64,000 bases of DNA, from positions 434,001-498,000 of the forward strand of contig NZ_JAKFGN010000001.1 in NCBI RefSeq assembly GCF_021502575.1. The letters run 5' to 3'. Each line of letters begins with the position of its first letter. Position 1 is the stretch's first letter. A model generated the notes under the pieces. That model searched no databases, was not told where the DNA came from, and worked only from the letters and a program-made list of their open reading frames with translations. A program made the translations under genes and the position numbers. The DNA comes from Bradyrhizobium sp. G127. Lineage in GTDB: Bacteria > Pseudomonadota > Alphaproteobacteria > Rhizobiales > Xanthobacteraceae. This document shows, one piece after another, positions 49,976-59,471 of the stretch.

Positions 49976-51325
49976 ATGAATTCAGCCGCTGTCAATCTGC
50001 TCATCGCCTTTCTGCTGCTCGCCGCCAACGCATTCTATGTGGCGGCCGAATTCGCGCTGGTGAAGAGCCGCGGGTTCCGCGTCAAGGCGATGGCCGAGCA
50101 GAACCGCTTCGGCGCGCGCCTGCTGATGAAGATGATGGGCGACATCGAGGCCTATCTGGCCTGCTGTCAGCTCGGCATCACCATGGCCTCGCTTGGCCTC
50201 GGCTGGGTCGGCGAACCCACCGTCGCGGCGTTGCTCAAGCCTGTGCTCGAGCCGCTCGGCATGCCGGAGTCCGCGCTGCATTTTACGTCGTTCCTGACCG
50301 GCTTTCTGGTGTTCTCCTCGCTGCACATCGTCATCGGCGAGCAGGTGCCGAAAACCCTCGCGATCCGGCAGCCGATGCCGGTCTCGCAATGGATCGCGTA
50401 CCCGCTCTACGTGTCCTATCTGGTTTTCTATCCGCTCAACTGGCTGCTCAATACCGCATCGCGTGCGATCTTGCGGATGCTCGGCGTGCAGGAATCGTCG
50501 CAGAACGAGATCCTCACCGATTCCGAAATCGAAGGGCTGGTGGGTGAATCGGCCGAGCATGGCAAGATGGAAAGCGGCGAAGCCGAGTACATCCAGAATG
50601 TTTTCCGGTTCGGCGATCTGTCGGTGTCCGATGTGATGGTCCATCGCACCAAGATGGTCAGCGTCAACGCTGACGGGCCGCGCGACGCGGTGGTCCAGGG
50701 CATCCTTGAGGCGGAATACACCCGTATTCCGCTGTGGCGCGAGAAGCCCGAGAACATCATCGGCGTTCTGCACGCGAAGGATCTGCTGCGCGCGATCCGG
50801 GCGGCCGACGGCGACATTTCCAAGGTCGATGTCAGCGCGATCGCGTTGCCGCCGTGGTTCGTGCCGGAGATGCGTTCGTTGTCCGAACAGCTCAAGGCAT
50901 TCCGCCGCCGCAAGACTCACTTCGCTCTCGTGGTCGACGAATATGGCGAAGTCGAAGGCCTGGTGACGCTGGAAGACATTCTGGAGGAAATCGTCGGCGA
51001 TATTTCCGACGAGCACGACGTGACTGTCGCAGGCGTGCGCGCGCAGCCGGACGGCTCCGTGGTGGTCGACGGTTCAGTGCCGATCCGCGATCTCAATCGC
51101 GCAATGGATTGGCATCTGCCGGATGAGGAGGCGACCACGATCGCCGGTCTCGTGATTCATGAAGCACGCTCGATTCCGGATCGCGGCCAGAGTTTCACGT
51201 TCCACGGCTTCCGCTTCAGGGTGCTCCGGCGCGAACGGAACCGCATCACGGCCCTGCGGATCGTGCCGCTGCCGCGCGAGAGCGATTCGCCACAGAAGAA
51301 GCCAAGGGCGGGAACAGCGTTCTGA
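49976..51325 (+). CDS. CNNM/CorC-type membrane protein (DUF21-CBS-CorC_HlyC)
   Basis: A 449-residue protein: DUF21 membrane domain with about four helices (1-190), a CBS pair (about 210-340, VSDVMVHRTKMVSV; HFALVVDEYGEVEGLVTLEDILEEIVGDI) and a CorC_HlyC domain (about 355-435). Homologues are Mg2+ or Co2+ efflux proteins or regulators; the historical hemolysin name is misleading. ATG 49976 follows GGGAAAG; the frame extends 41 codons upstream into aroB. Confidence 0.92.
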   Translation: MNSAAVNLLIAFLLLAANAFYVAAEFALVKSRGFRVKAMAEQNRFGARLLMKMMGDIEAYLACCQLGITMASLGLGWVGEPTVAALLKPVLEPLGMPESALHFTSFLTGFLVFSSLHIVIGEQVPKTLAIRQPMPVSQWIAYPLYVSYLVFYPLNWLLNTASRAILRMLGVQESSQNEILTDSEIEGLVGESAEHGKMESGEAEYIQNVFRFGDLSVSDVMVHRTKMVSVNADGPRDAVVQGILEAEYTRIPLWREKPENIIGVLHAKDLLRAIRAADGDISKVDVSAIALPPWFVPEMRSLSEQLKAFRRRKTHFALVVDEYGEVEGLVTLEDILEEIVGDISDEHDVTVAGVRAQPDGSVVVDGSVPIRDLNRAMDWHLPDEEATTIAGLVIHEARSIPDRGQSFTFHGFRFRVLRRERNRITALRIVPLPRESDSPQKKPRAGTAF

Positions 51326-51345
51326 CGCCAGCTTGCCGTTGTCCG

Positions 51346-51651
51346 CTAGTGCTTGCAGGCTTTCGCGGGCGCGGGACGGCGAGCGTCTTCGCCGGGCGCG
51401 TAGGCATGGATCGCGAGGGCATGAATCGAACCGGCGAGTTCCGCAGCCAGCGACGAATTTATCATGCGATGGCGGTCGACCCGGCTCTTCCCATCGAATG
51501 CTTTCGATACAATATAGACCCTGAAATGCGTCTCGCCTTCCGGCCGGTGCCCGCCGTGTCCTTCGTGCAGATGCGATTCATCCATCACGTCGAGGCTTTC
51601 CGGAGTGAAAGCATCGCTCAACTTCTTTGTGATACGATCTTTTGCGGTCAT
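51346..51651 (-). CDS. bolA: BolA-family protein
   Basis: A 101-residue BolA: LTKKLSDAF-like N-terminal helix (DRITKKLSDAFTPESLDVMD), the HFRVYIVSKAFDGKS core with the FDGKSRVDRHRMI segment and the C-terminal helix LAAELAGSIHALAIHAYAP. BolA proteins bind [2Fe-2S] clusters with monothiol glutaredoxins and act in Fe-S trafficking or as transcription factors. Convergent with the CNNM gene and divergent from the J-domain gene. Confidence 0.95.
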   Translation of the reverse strand: MTAKDRITKKLSDAFTPESLDVMDESHLHEGHGGHRPEGETHFRVYIVSKAFDGKSRVDRHRMINSSLAAELAGSIHALAIHAYAPGEDARRPAPAKACKH

Positions 51652-51752
51652 GATCTGCGCAATATCGCGTGTTATTCGCCAAGGTCAATGGCCGCGTCAA
51701 TTGCGGTTCACCCGTGCGGCGGTGTATAGTCCGCGGTCGCGAAAAATTCGTG

Positions 51753-51828
51753 TCAAGTGTCTCGAATCCGACGTTCGCTTCATTCTGCGCATTCCATCTG
51801 CGAACGCCGGATTCGAAAGGACACTTGA
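51753..51828. repeat. Long imperfect inverted repeat, unit 1
   Basis: tcaagtgtc (51753-51761) with tcgaatccgacgttcgc pairs with gcgaacgccggattcga (51800-51816) and gacacttga (51820-51828), with one mismatch and a small bulge. The stem is about 25 bp, the loop about 20 nt. Near-palindromic and adjacent to unit 2, upstream of the J-domain gene. Confidence 0.8.
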
Positions 51829-51842
51829 AAATATAAATTCTG

Positions 51843-51914
51843 GTGTGGTTTTGGTTCGCAGGTCCGTATATTGCGCGCGCCGCAGAAGGCGTACGGACCT
51901 GCGAACCACCACAC
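51843..51914. repeat. Long inverted repeat, unit 2
   Basis: gtgtgg plus tggttcgcaggtccgta (51843-51868, with a 3-nt bulge) pairs perfectly with tacggacctgcgaacca plus ccacac (51892-51914): a 23-bp stem with a 23-nt loop. It starts 14 nt after unit 1 and ends 40 nt before the J-domain start codon, so it would fold in that gene's leader if transcribed, or be a repeat element. Confidence 0.85.
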
Positions 51915-51954
51915 TAGACTTGAAGCTTTCAGCAAGGCATCGTCATAGTCAGCC

Positions 51955-52620
51955 ATGGCCATCGACTCATCCAAATTCTTCGACAGCATCCGTGTCAAAC
52001 CCAACAAGCTGAGCGCGAAGCAGCAGGCTGCGGCGCGCGAGGAAGCGTTGATGTGCGAGGCGCCCGGCTGCAAAAATCGCGGCGCGCATCGCGCGCCCAA
52101 GGGCCGTGGTCAGGAGCGGGAATACTGGCACTTCTGCCTCAACCACGTCCGCGAGTACAATCAGGGTTACAACTTCTTTCAGGGCATGGCGCCTGATGCG
52201 GTCGCGAGCTACCAGAAAGATGCGCTGACCGGCCATCGTCCGACATGGAAGATGGGTGCGAATGGCGGCCCCAAAGGCAAGAAGGGCAAAGCCGATCTCG
52301 ACATGGACAGTGCGTCCGATCCGTTCAAGATGTTCGACGAGATGAACGGGCGCGCGAAATGGCGTCCGGGTCCTGGTTCAGGCGCGGACTCCGAGCCGAA
52401 AGTGGAAACGCGGAAGATTTTCAACGCCGAGAAGAAGGCGTTGCTGGTGATGGGCCTCGGTCCCGACGCCACGCTTGAAACCGTGAAGGCAAAATACAAG
52501 CTGCTGGTGAAGCAGCATCATCCGGATGCCAATGGCGGCGATCGCTCCACCGAGGATCGCCTGATCGAGATCATCAAGGCCTACAACTATCTCAAGACGG
52601 TCGTGCGCGGCGCGCCCTGA
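51955..52620 (+). CDS. C-terminal J-domain protein with zinc-finger-like N-terminal motif
   Basis: A 221-residue type III J-protein. The J domain is at the C-terminus (about 158-215), with the HPD motif at 189-191 (KQHHPDANGG), so it should stimulate a DnaK-type Hsp70. The N-terminal half has Cys34, Cys39, Cys61 and His64 in a CEAPGC ... HFCLNH arrangement that could bind zinc. A flexible Gly/Lys/Pro-rich linker joins the halves. DnaJ proper has an N-terminal J domain, so this is a specialised co-chaperone. It lies next to bolA and cobS, an order shared by alphaproteobacteria. Client unknown. Confidence 0.9.
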   Translation: MAIDSSKFFDSIRVKPNKLSAKQQAAAREEALMCEAPGCKNRGAHRAPKGRGQEREYWHFCLNHVREYNQGYNFFQGMAPDAVASYQKDALTGHRPTWKMGANGGPKGKKGKADLDMDSASDPFKMFDEMNGRAKWRPGPGSGADSEPKVETRKIFNAEKKALLVMGLGPDATLETVKAKYKLLVKQHHPDANGGDRSTEDRLIEIIKAYNYLKTVVRGAP

Positions 52621-52635
52621 CCACGGCGGCCCGGT

Positions 52636-53256
52636 TCACGCGAGGCTGCGATTGCGCCAGTGATAAACGGCCCAGCCGATGCACCCGACGGCGATAATGC
52701 CTCCGGCCAGCGGCAGTCCGTAGTGCTCGATCTTCATTCCCCATTGTTCGGCGGCGGACCCTGCCAGTACACCCGGCAGCACATGCGCCGGCGCCCAGAA
52801 CAGGATGGCGATGACGTTCAGGGGAAAGAAACGCCACGGCGGCATTCCAAGCACGCCGGCGATCATGGGAACGATCGCGCGGACCGGGGCGATGAATCGC
52901 GCAAAGATCACGGCGAAAGCGCCATAGCGATCGAACAGCGCTTCGCTCTGGGCGATCAGGACGGGATATCCGGACATCGGCCAGGCCGATAATACCGCGC
53001 GCTGCTTTGTATGGCCGATCCAGTAACCCAGCCCGTCCCCGAGAATGGCGCCGATCACGGCGGCGGCGAGCACCGGTGTGAGCTGGAGCCCGCCGCCGGG
53101 CACCAGTGCGGCAAGGGCTACAATGATGGTCGATCCCGGGATCAGCGAGCCGAGCAGGGGGATGGCTTCGAGAAACGCCGCCAGGAAAACCGCGGCGTAG
53201 GCCCATTCGGCGTGACGCAAGACGAGGCCGATCAATTCATGAAGCTGGGAATTCAC
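52636..53256 (-). CDS. DedA/SNARE-associated family membrane protein
   Basis: A 206-residue protein with five to six hydrophobic helices. FLAAFLEAIPLLGSLIPGSTI near the N-terminus and the GDGLGYWIGH and FARFIAPVRAIVPMIAGVLGM segments are the DedA signature. Members are undecaprenyl-phosphate or lipid flippases. The frame is open to 53403, but GTG 53256 (NSQLHELIGLVLRHAEW) gives a normal DedA N-terminus; the upstream part has no homology. Confidence 0.9.
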   Translation of the reverse strand: MNSQLHELIGLVLRHAEWAYAAVFLAAFLEAIPLLGSLIPGSTIIVALAALVPGGGLQLTPVLAAAVIGAILGDGLGYWIGHTKQRAVLSAWPMSGYPVLIAQSEALFDRYGAFAVIFARFIAPVRAIVPMIAGVLGMPPWRFFPLNVIAILFWAPAHVLPGVLAGSAAEQWGMKIEHYGLPLAGGIIAVGCIGWAVYHWRNRSLA

Positions 53257-53557
53257 CCGATGTCCGATGCTGACGCTATTACAAGGGTGGTCAACATATA
53301 CCGCGAAACAGCGCCGCAAAGCGCGAGAAGGCACTGCCGGCGGACGTTTTGCGGATGGCCAAATTGCGCCCGTTCCCCAACAATCGCAGGGCAGACCTAC
53401 CAAACCCGCGGAAATTGACTATCTTGATGATAAGACAGCAGAACTTTCATCATGCGGCGGGCTTCTTCCCTTCGCATCTGTCTGCTAGGTTGCGAAACGC
53501 ACCCCACCCGCAGCAAGTACGTCTGGTTTCGGGAGCATCCGGGACCACGGAGGATTG
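53257..53557. other. Divergent intergenic region between dedA and cobS
   Basis: Contains leaders for both genes and no convincing frame. A GGAGG at 53549 precedes the cobS start. No firm promoter pair was identified. Confidence 0.5.
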
Positions 53558-54553
53558 ATGAGCGCCGCCACGACTCTATCGCAGGAACCCGCGAACCTCC
53601 CAGACATGAAAGTGTCAGTTCGCCAGGTCTTCGGCATCGACAGCGATCTCGAAGTTCCTGCTTATTCCAACAGCGATCCGCATGTGCCGGATGTCGATTC
53701 GGATTACCGTTTCGACCGCGCCACCACGCTCGCCATCCTCGCCGGTTTTTCCAGAAATCGCCGCGTGATGGTCACCGGCTATCACGGCACTGGCAAATCG
53801 ACTCATATCGAACAGGTGGCCGCGCGGCTGAACTGGCCCTGCGTGCGTGTCAACCTCGACAGCCACATCAGCCGTATCGATCTGGTCGGCAAGGATTCGA
53901 TTGTGGTCCGCGATGGCAAGCAGGTCACGGAATTCCGTGACGGTATCCTGCCATGGGCGCTTCAGCATAATGTCGCGCTGGTGTTCGACGAATACGACGC
54001 CGGCCGACCGGACGTGATGTTCGTGATCCAGCGCGTGCTCGAAGTCTCGGGTCGGCTGACGCTGCTCGACCAGAACAAGGTGATCAAGCCGCATCCGGCG
54101 TTCCGCCTGTTCGCCACCGCCAATACGATCGGCTTGGGCGATACCTCGGGCCTCTATCACGGCACCCAGCAGATCAATCAGGGCCAGATGGATCGCTGGT
54201 CGATCGTGACCACGCTGAACTATCTGCCGCATGACGAGGAAGTCGAAATCGTGCTGGCGAAAGCCAAGCATTATCGCACCGACGCCGGGCGCGACATCGT
54301 CAACAAGATGGTCCGCCTCGCCGATCTGACGCGCAACGCCTTCGCCAACGGCGATCTCTCCACGGTGATGAGCCCGCGCACGGTTATCACCTGGGCGGAA
54401 AACGCCGACATCTTCGGCGACATCGGCTTTGCCTTCCGCGTCACCTTCCTGAACAAGTGCGACGAGCTCGAGCGTCCGCTGGTGGCGGAGTTCTATCAGC
54501 GTTGCTTCAATGCGGAGTTGCCGGAGAGCGCCGTCAACGTGGCGTTGAGCTAG
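53558..54553 (+). CDS. cobS: Aerobic cobaltochelatase subunit CobS
   Basis: A 331-residue AAA+ ATPase: Walker [10 protein letters not shown] (74-82), Walker [10 protein letters not shown] and the sensor region [16 protein letters not shown]. With CobT and CobN it inserts cobalt into hydrogenobyrinic acid a,c-diamide in the aerobic cobalamin pathway. ATG 53558 has GGAGG 4 nt upstream; a TTG codon directly precedes it. cobT follows 39 nt downstream; cobN is not in the window. Confidence 0.96.
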   Translation: MSAATTLSQEPANLPDMKVSVRQVFGIDSDLEVPAYSNSDPHVPDVDSDYRFDRATTLAILAGFSRNRRVMVTGYHGTGKSTHIEQVAARLNWPCVRVNLDSHISRIDLVGKDSIVVRDGKQVTEFRDGILPWALQHNVALVFDEYDAGRPDVMFVIQRVLEVSGRLTLLDQNKVIKPHPAFRLFATANTIGLGDTSGLYHGTQQINQGQMDRWSIVTTLNYLPHDEEVEIVLAKAKHYRTDAGRDIVNKMVRLADLTRNAFANGDLSTVMSPRTVITWAENADIFGDIGFAFRVTFLNKCDELERPLVAEFYQRCFNAELPESAVNVALS

Positions 54554-54592
54554 GATCTGCCCTCTCCCCGCCGTGCGGGGAGGAAAGGTGTC

Positions 54593-56491
54593 ATGAGCAC
54601 GTCGAACATCAAGTTCAAGACCGGGTCCAAGGAATCTCCGACGGAGCCCTTCAAGCGCGCGGTGACGTCCGCGTTGCGCGCGATCGCCAAGCAGCCTGAA
54701 CTTGAGGTGACATTCGCAGCCGAGCGTCCGGGCCTGTCGCCCGGCAAGGCGCGGTTGCCGGAGCCGGCGCGCAAGCTGACCCGCAAGGATGCCGCGATTG
54801 TGCGCGGCCACGCGGATTCCATTGCGCTCCGGATTGCCTGTCACGATCCGAAAATCCATCGCAAGCTGGCCCCCGGCAATCCGCAGGCGCGCGGTGTGTT
54901 CGACGCGGTCGAGCAGGCCCGCGTCGAGGCTATTGGCTCAAAGCGCATGAGCGGCGTCGCCAGGAATCTCACCGCGATGCTCGACGATCATTTTCATCGC
55001 GGCAAGTTCGACGAGATCACCGATCGCGCCGACGCGCCGCTGGCCGACGCGCTGGCGATGATGGTGCGCGAGCGCCTGACTGGCCTCGCGCCGCCCACCG
55101 CCGCGCGCAAGATGGTCGATCTCTGGCGGCCGGTGCTCGAGGACAAGATCGGTTCGCGTCTCGATCTGTTGAAGAATTTCACCGAGGATCAGTCCCGCTT
55201 CGGGGACGCGATCCACGATCTGCTGCAGGCACTCGAACTCAGCGACGACAGAAACGCCGATCAGGACGAGGACGACAATCAGGACGACAACCGCGACGGG
55301 GAAAAAGACCAGTCCGGCGCGGATGGATCTCCCGATACCGAGTCCGCCGAGGAGATGAGCGCCGACCAGTCGCAATCCTCCACCGAGGAAATGTCGGAAA
55401 ACTCCATGGAGAGCGCGCAGGCGTCCGCCAGCGATGCGTTCGACGACAGCGACATGGGCGAGGACGAGACGCCCGGCGAAGCGCAGCGGCCGCCCAATCG
55501 CGGCGGCAACGAGCCGCGCGGGCCGGAATATCACGCCTTCGCGCCGAAGTTCGACGAGGTGGTGTCTGCGGAAGATCTCTGCGAGCACGACGAACTGGAG
55601 CGGCTGCGCAGCTATCTCGACAAGCAGCTGGCGCATTTGCAGCACATCGTGGCGCGGCTGGCCAACCGGCTGCAACGCAAATTGATGGCGCAGCAGAACC
55701 GCGCCTGGGAATTCGATCTCGAGGAAGGGATTCTCGATCCGGCGCGGCTGTCGCGCGTGGTCACCGATCCGTATCATCCGCTGTCCTTCATGCACGAGAA
55801 GGAAGCCACCTTTCGCGATACGGTGGTGACGCTGCTGCTCGATAATTCCGGCTCGATGCGCGGTCGCCCCATCACGGTTGCCGCGACCTGCGCCGACATT
55901 CTGGCGCGGACGCTGGAGCGTTGCGGCGTCAAGGTCGAGATTCTCGGCTTCACCACGCGGGCATGGAAGGGCGGGCAGTCGCGCGAGGCATGGCTGGCGG
56001 CCGGCAAACCCGCCAATCCGGGACGCCTCAACGATCTGCGGCACATCATCTACAAGTCGGCTGATGCGCCGTGGCGGCGCGCGCGCAAGAATCTCGGCCT
56101 GATGATGCGCGAAGGCCTGCTCAAGGAAAACATCGATGGCGAGGCGCTCGACTGGGCGCACAAGCGCCTGCTTGGCCGCTCCGAGCAGCGCAAGATTCTG
56201 ATGATGATCTCTGACGGCGCGCCGGTGGACGACTCCACACTATCCGTCAATCCCGGCAACTATCTTGAGCGGCATCTGCGCCATATCATCGAAGAGATCG
56301 AGACCCGCTCGCCGGTCGAGCTGATCGCGATCGGCATCGGCCATGACGTCACGCGCTACTATCGCCGCGCCGTGACCATCGTGGATGCGGAGGAACTCGG
56401 CGGCGCGATTACCGAGAAGCTGGCCGAACTGTTCAGCGAGACCCATGTCGAGACGCCATCGCCGTCGCGTCGGCGCAGACTCCACTCCTGA
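54593..56491 (+). CDS. cobT: Cobaltochelatase subunit CobT
   Basis: A 632-residue protein. The N-terminal part is a helical CobT domain, a strongly acidic stretch (about 220-300, [26 protein letters not shown]) lies in the middle and a von Willebrand A domain with the MIDAS motif [13 protein letters not shown] (about 413-425) is at the C-terminus. CobT and CobS form a chaperone-like complex that activates CobN. Translation starts at the ATG 39 nt after cobS. Confidence 0.96.
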   Translation: MSTSNIKFKTGSKESPTEPFKRAVTSALRAIAKQPELEVTFAAERPGLSPGKARLPEPARKLTRKDAAIVRGHADSIALRIACHDPKIHRKLAPGNPQARGVFDAVEQARVEAIGSKRMSGVARNLTAMLDDHFHRGKFDEITDRADAPLADALAMMVRERLTGLAPPTAARKMVDLWRPVLEDKIGSRLDLLKNFTEDQSRFGDAIHDLLQALELSDDRNADQDEDDNQDDNRDGEKDQSGADGSPDTESAEEMSADQSQSSTEEMSENSMESAQASASDAFDDSDMGEDETPGEAQRPPNRGGNEPRGPEYHAFAPKFDEVVSAEDLCEHDELERLRSYLDKQLAHLQHIVARLANRLQRKLMAQQNRAWEFDLEEGILDPARLSRVVTDPYHPLSFMHEKEATFRDTVVTLLLDNSGSMRGRPITVAATCADILARTLERCGVKVEILGFTTRAWKGGQSREAWLAAGKPANPGRLNDLRHIIYKSADAPWRRARKNLGLMMREGLLKENIDGEALDWAHKRLLGRSEQRKILMMISDGAPVDDSTLSVNPGNYLERHLRHIIEEIETRSPVELIAIGIGHDVTRYYRRAVTIVDAEELGGAITEKLAELFSETHVETPSPSRRRRLHS

Positions 56492-56494
56492 CAT

Positions 56495-57526
56495 ATGACG
56501 ATTGACCTGAGCCGGCGGCGATTTCTGCAGAACGCCGCGGCGGCGCTTTCGGCGAGTTCGATCGCTTACAGACCGGAGCGTGGCTTCGCGCAGGCGGCAC
56601 CCGCGTCGCTTGAGGTCAATGCGCGTCAGATCGAGTCTTTCGACCCGCGCGATCCGACCCATCTTCGTTACGGCTCGCTGGAATTTCGCAGCGGCCTCGT
56701 TCTGACCTCCTCGTTTCGCGGCTTTGGCGGGTTGTCGGGATTGCGGCTCGACAAGAAGGGCGAGCAGTTCGTCGCCATCAGCGACAAGGGCAACTGGTTC
56801 ACCGGCCGGATCGTCTACAAGGGCAGACGTCTTGCCGGTCTTGCAGATGTGAAGTCCGCGCCGATGCTGGACTCTGGCGGCAGGAAGATCACGTCACGCG
56901 GATGGTTCGACAGCGAGTCGCTCGCCTTCGACGGCACGACCGCCTATGTGGGGCTTGAACGCGTCAACCAGATCCTGCGCTTCGATTTCAGCAAGGGCGG
57001 TGTTTTCTCGCGTGGCCAGGTTGTGCCCGTGCCGCCCGGCATCGGCGATCTGCCTTTCAACAGGGGACTCGAGGCGCTGGTGTTCGTGCCGAAAGGCCAG
57101 CCGCTCGGCGGAACGCTGATCGCGCTCTCCGAGGCGGGGCTTGACGCGGCGGGCAACATTCAGGCCTTCCTGATCGGCGGACCGTCGCCGGGGCAGTTCA
57201 CGGTGGCGCGGACAAAAAAATACGACATCAGCGATGCTGTCTTGCTGCCGTCGGGCGATCTCCTGCTGCTGGAGCGAAAGTTCTCGCTGCTGGAGGGCGT
57301 CGGCATCCGCATCCGCCGCGTGCCGGTCAAATCCGTTGTGCCGGATGCCATCGTCGACGGGCCGGCCATCTTCGAAGCCGACCTCGGATACGAGATCGAC
57401 AACATGGAAGGCATCGACACCCACGTCACGGACGGCGGCGAGACCGTCGTGACCATGGTGTCCGACGATAATTTCTCGATGATCCAGCGCACGTTGCTGC
57501 TTCAGTTCACGCTGGTGGGGGATTGA
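56495..57526 (+). CDS. Tat-exported esterase-like/phytase-family protein
   Basis: A 343-residue protein with a twin-arginine signal (SRRRFLQNAAAAL, about 6-18) ending near FAQA (about 30). The rest matches the esterase-like activity of phytase family (beta-propeller): FGGLSGLRLDKKGEQFVAISDKG, SRGWFDSESLAF, NRGLEALVFVPKGQPLGGT and NMEGIDTHVTDGGETVVTMVSDDNF. Predicted periplasmic hydrolase or binding protein, substrate unknown. It starts 3 nt after cobT and is likely cotranscribed with cobST, but no functional link is known. Confidence 0.88.
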   Translation: MTIDLSRRRFLQNAAAALSASSIAYRPERGFAQAAPASLEVNARQIESFDPRDPTHLRYGSLEFRSGLVLTSSFRGFGGLSGLRLDKKGEQFVAISDKGNWFTGRIVYKGRRLAGLADVKSAPMLDSGGRKITSRGWFDSESLAFDGTTAYVGLERVNQILRFDFSKGGVFSRGQVVPVPPGIGDLPFNRGLEALVFVPKGQPLGGTLIALSEAGLDAAGNIQAFLIGGPSPGQFTVARTKKYDISDAVLLPSGDLLLLERKFSLLEGVGIRIRRVPVKSVVPDAIVDGPAIFEADLGYEIDNMEGIDTHVTDGGETVVTMVSDDNFSMIQRTLLLQFTLVGD

Positions 57527-57530
57527 ACGC

Positions 57531-57647
57531 CGTCATCCTGAGGTGCGAACTCTTGTGAGCCTCGAAGGATGAGGGCGGCTAGCAGATGATTTTTGCTGCG
57601 CATCCTTCGAAGCTCGCCGCAAGCGCGGCTCGCACCTCAGGATGACG
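57531..57647. repeat. Palindromic repeat, CGTCATCCTGAGGTGCGA family (related to copies 1 and 2)
   Basis: Perfect 18-bp outer arms (57531-57548 and 57630-57647), with an inner cgaaggatg/catccttcg pair, making a 117-bp nested palindrome 5 nt after the phytase-like gene. It shares atcctgaggwgcg and ctcgaaggatgagg with the elements at 2504 and 33203. Confidence 0.88.
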
Positions 57648-57664
57648 CCGACGAAGGCGCAACA

Positions 57665-57692
57665 AAAAAGCCGGGCAAAGCCCGGCTTTTTA
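57665..57692. terminator. Bidirectional terminator next to rpmB
   Basis: aaaagccgggc-aaa-gcccggctttt is an 11-bp stem flanked by A/T runs on both sides. On the reverse strand it follows the rpmB stop and has a T-tract; it also suits the forward-strand phytase-like gene. Confidence 0.88.
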
Positions 57693-57716
57693 AAATCTGA
57701 TTACAGGATCGAACGA

Positions 57717-58010
57717 TCAGCTCGCGGCGGCGAGCTTCTTCTTTTCGATCTGGCGCTTCAGCTCAACCGCCTTCGGCGACAGGTCGTCGGCATTGGCCTT
57801 GAGCAGGAATGCGTCGAGGCCGCCGCGATGATCGACCGACTTCAGCGCGTTGGTCGAGACGCGCAGGCGCACCGAGCGGCCGAGCGCGTCAGAGATCAGC
57901 GTGACGTTGCACAGGTTCGGCAGGAACCGGCGCTTGGTCTTGTGGTTCGAGTGGCTGACCTTGTGGCCAACCTGAGGGCCCTTGGCCGTCAATTCGCAGC
58001 GCCGAGACAT
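57717..58010 (-). CDS. rpmB: 50S ribosomal protein L28
   Basis: A 97-residue basic protein starting [20 protein letters not shown], the L28 signature, then [13 protein letters not shown] and [26 protein letters not shown]. It has the extended C-terminal tail of the alphaproteobacterial form. AAGGA lies 7 nt before ATG 58010; the frame extends ten codons upstream. Confidence 0.97.
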   Translation of the reverse strand: MSRRCELTAKGPQVGHKVSHSNHKTKRRFLPNLCNVTLISDALGRSVRLRVSTNALKSVDHRGGLDAFLLKANADDLSPKAVELKRQIEKKKLAAAS

Positions 58011-58316
58011 GGCGAAATCCTTGTATCTCCCCGGGACCACCTCATCGAAAGGGGCTCCGCGCGGGGCGGGTTGAGACCGTCCATTTCAGGAACGCCGGAC
58101 CTATAAGGGGCCAGCCGCCCAGCGTCAAGGTTGAGAGGCGATTTCAGAGGCTTAACGTCCCTGTGCCGCGGGCGGCCGCCATCGGGCAGAAACGGGGATT
58201 TTCCCCGTTAAACCAGTGGTTTCCTAACATATAATCGACGTAATCGGCCACCAGACAGAGTGATGACAGGCTTTCCATAGGGCATTTTTCCGCCCATCAG
58301 GATTTCGTCGTTGGAC

Positions 58317-59186
58317 ATGTTCCGGTTTCCAAAGATCGTACGGACTGGGGGACCGGGGCTCCGTCTGCTGGGCATGATGGCGGCCTGCGCCTCCCTTCTC
58401 GCGATGTCGGCCGTCACTATGGCGGTGCCTGCGAATGCCCAGGGACGGCTCGACGCCAAATACGAAGCCTCGCTCGCCGGACTTCCCATCGGGAAGGGCG
58501 CCTGGATTGTGGACATTGCCGAAGACCAATATTCGGCCGCCGTCAGCGGCGCTACCACGGGACTGATGAAATCCATCGGCGGCGGCAACGGCACGGGCAC
58601 ATCGCAGGGGCGCATCGTTGCCGGACAGTTCGCGCCACTGAACTACATCTCGACCGTTCACTATGGCAAGAAAGCCGAGACCATTCGCATCGCGCTCGCG
58701 GGCGGCAATGTGAAGGATTCGGCCATCGAGCCGTCGCCGCCGGAGAATCCCGACCGGATTCCGGTGACCGATGCGCACCGCCGCAGCGTGCTCGATCCGA
58801 TGACGGGCTCATTGCTGCGCGCGGCGGGGACCGGCGACCTGCTCAGCCCGGAGTCCTGCCGCAAGACCATGCCGGTCTTCGACGGCAGAATGCGCTACGA
58901 CTTGCGCTTCGAGTTCAAGCGCATGGATACGGTGAAGGCGGAGAAGGGCTATCGGGGCCCCGCGCTCGTTTGTGCTGTTTATTTCACGCCGATCGCGGGC
59001 TACGTACCTGATCGCGTCTCGATCAAGTACGTCGCCGCGCAGCGCGATATGGAAATCTGGTTTGCGCCGATCGCCGGAACGCGGGTGCTGGCTCCCTTCA
59101 GGATCACGATTCCGACCCCGCTCGGCACCGGCATGATCGAGGCGACGGAATTCATCTCGGTGCAGAAGACCGCCAAGACGAACTGA
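58317..59186 (+). CDS. DUF3108 protein, exported
   Basis: A 289-residue protein. The N-terminus is basic (MFRFPKIVRTGGPGLRLLG) with a hydrophobic stretch (about 20-40) ending AVPANAQG, a likely signal peptide cleaved near residue 40. The mature part follows the DUF3108 pattern (LDAKYEASLAGLPIGKGAWIV; DPMTGSLLRAAGTGD; YDLRFEFKRMDTV; ACAVYFTPIAGYVPD-like; MEIWFAPIAGTRVLAPFRITIPTPLG), a beta-rich outer-membrane-associated family of unknown function. The start may instead be TTG 58311. Confidence 0.85.
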   Translation: MFRFPKIVRTGGPGLRLLGMMAACASLLAMSAVTMAVPANAQGRLDAKYEASLAGLPIGKGAWIVDIAEDQYSAAVSGATTGLMKSIGGGNGTGTSQGRIVAGQFAPLNYISTVHYGKKAETIRIALAGGNVKDSAIEPSPPENPDRIPVTDAHRRSVLDPMTGSLLRAAGTGDLLSPESCRKTMPVFDGRMRYDLRFEFKRMDTVKAEKGYRGPALVCAVYFTPIAGYVPDRVSIKYVAAQRDMEIWFAPIAGTRVLAPFRITIPTPLGTGMIEATEFISVQKTAKTN

Positions 59187-59471
59187 ATCCGCTGAAGGTT
59201 TGGCGATGACCGGCCAGGACAGTTTGGCGGCAGAATCTCACCCTGAATCGTGTTGACTCTTCGGCCAATCCGATTCGACTCCGGTCTTAACGAATTCAAC
59301 GCAATCCCGGCGGGTAAGGAGCGCGCCTGAACCTCATCTAGTATCGCCAGCGGAGTGTTTGTGCGACATGTTGCGGTGAACATTGCAGCCGCACCGCGAG
59401 TCAGCGATTCGGGCTTCTTTCGTTCCGTGCCCGTTCCAAACCTTAAGCCATGACGCGAAAAGCGTCGCATT

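Noticed and set aside
58191-58209. 8-bp hairpin aacgggga-ttt-tccccgtt before the DUF3108 gene
   Set aside because: No T-tract on either strand and located in a leader region; not supported as terminator or operator.
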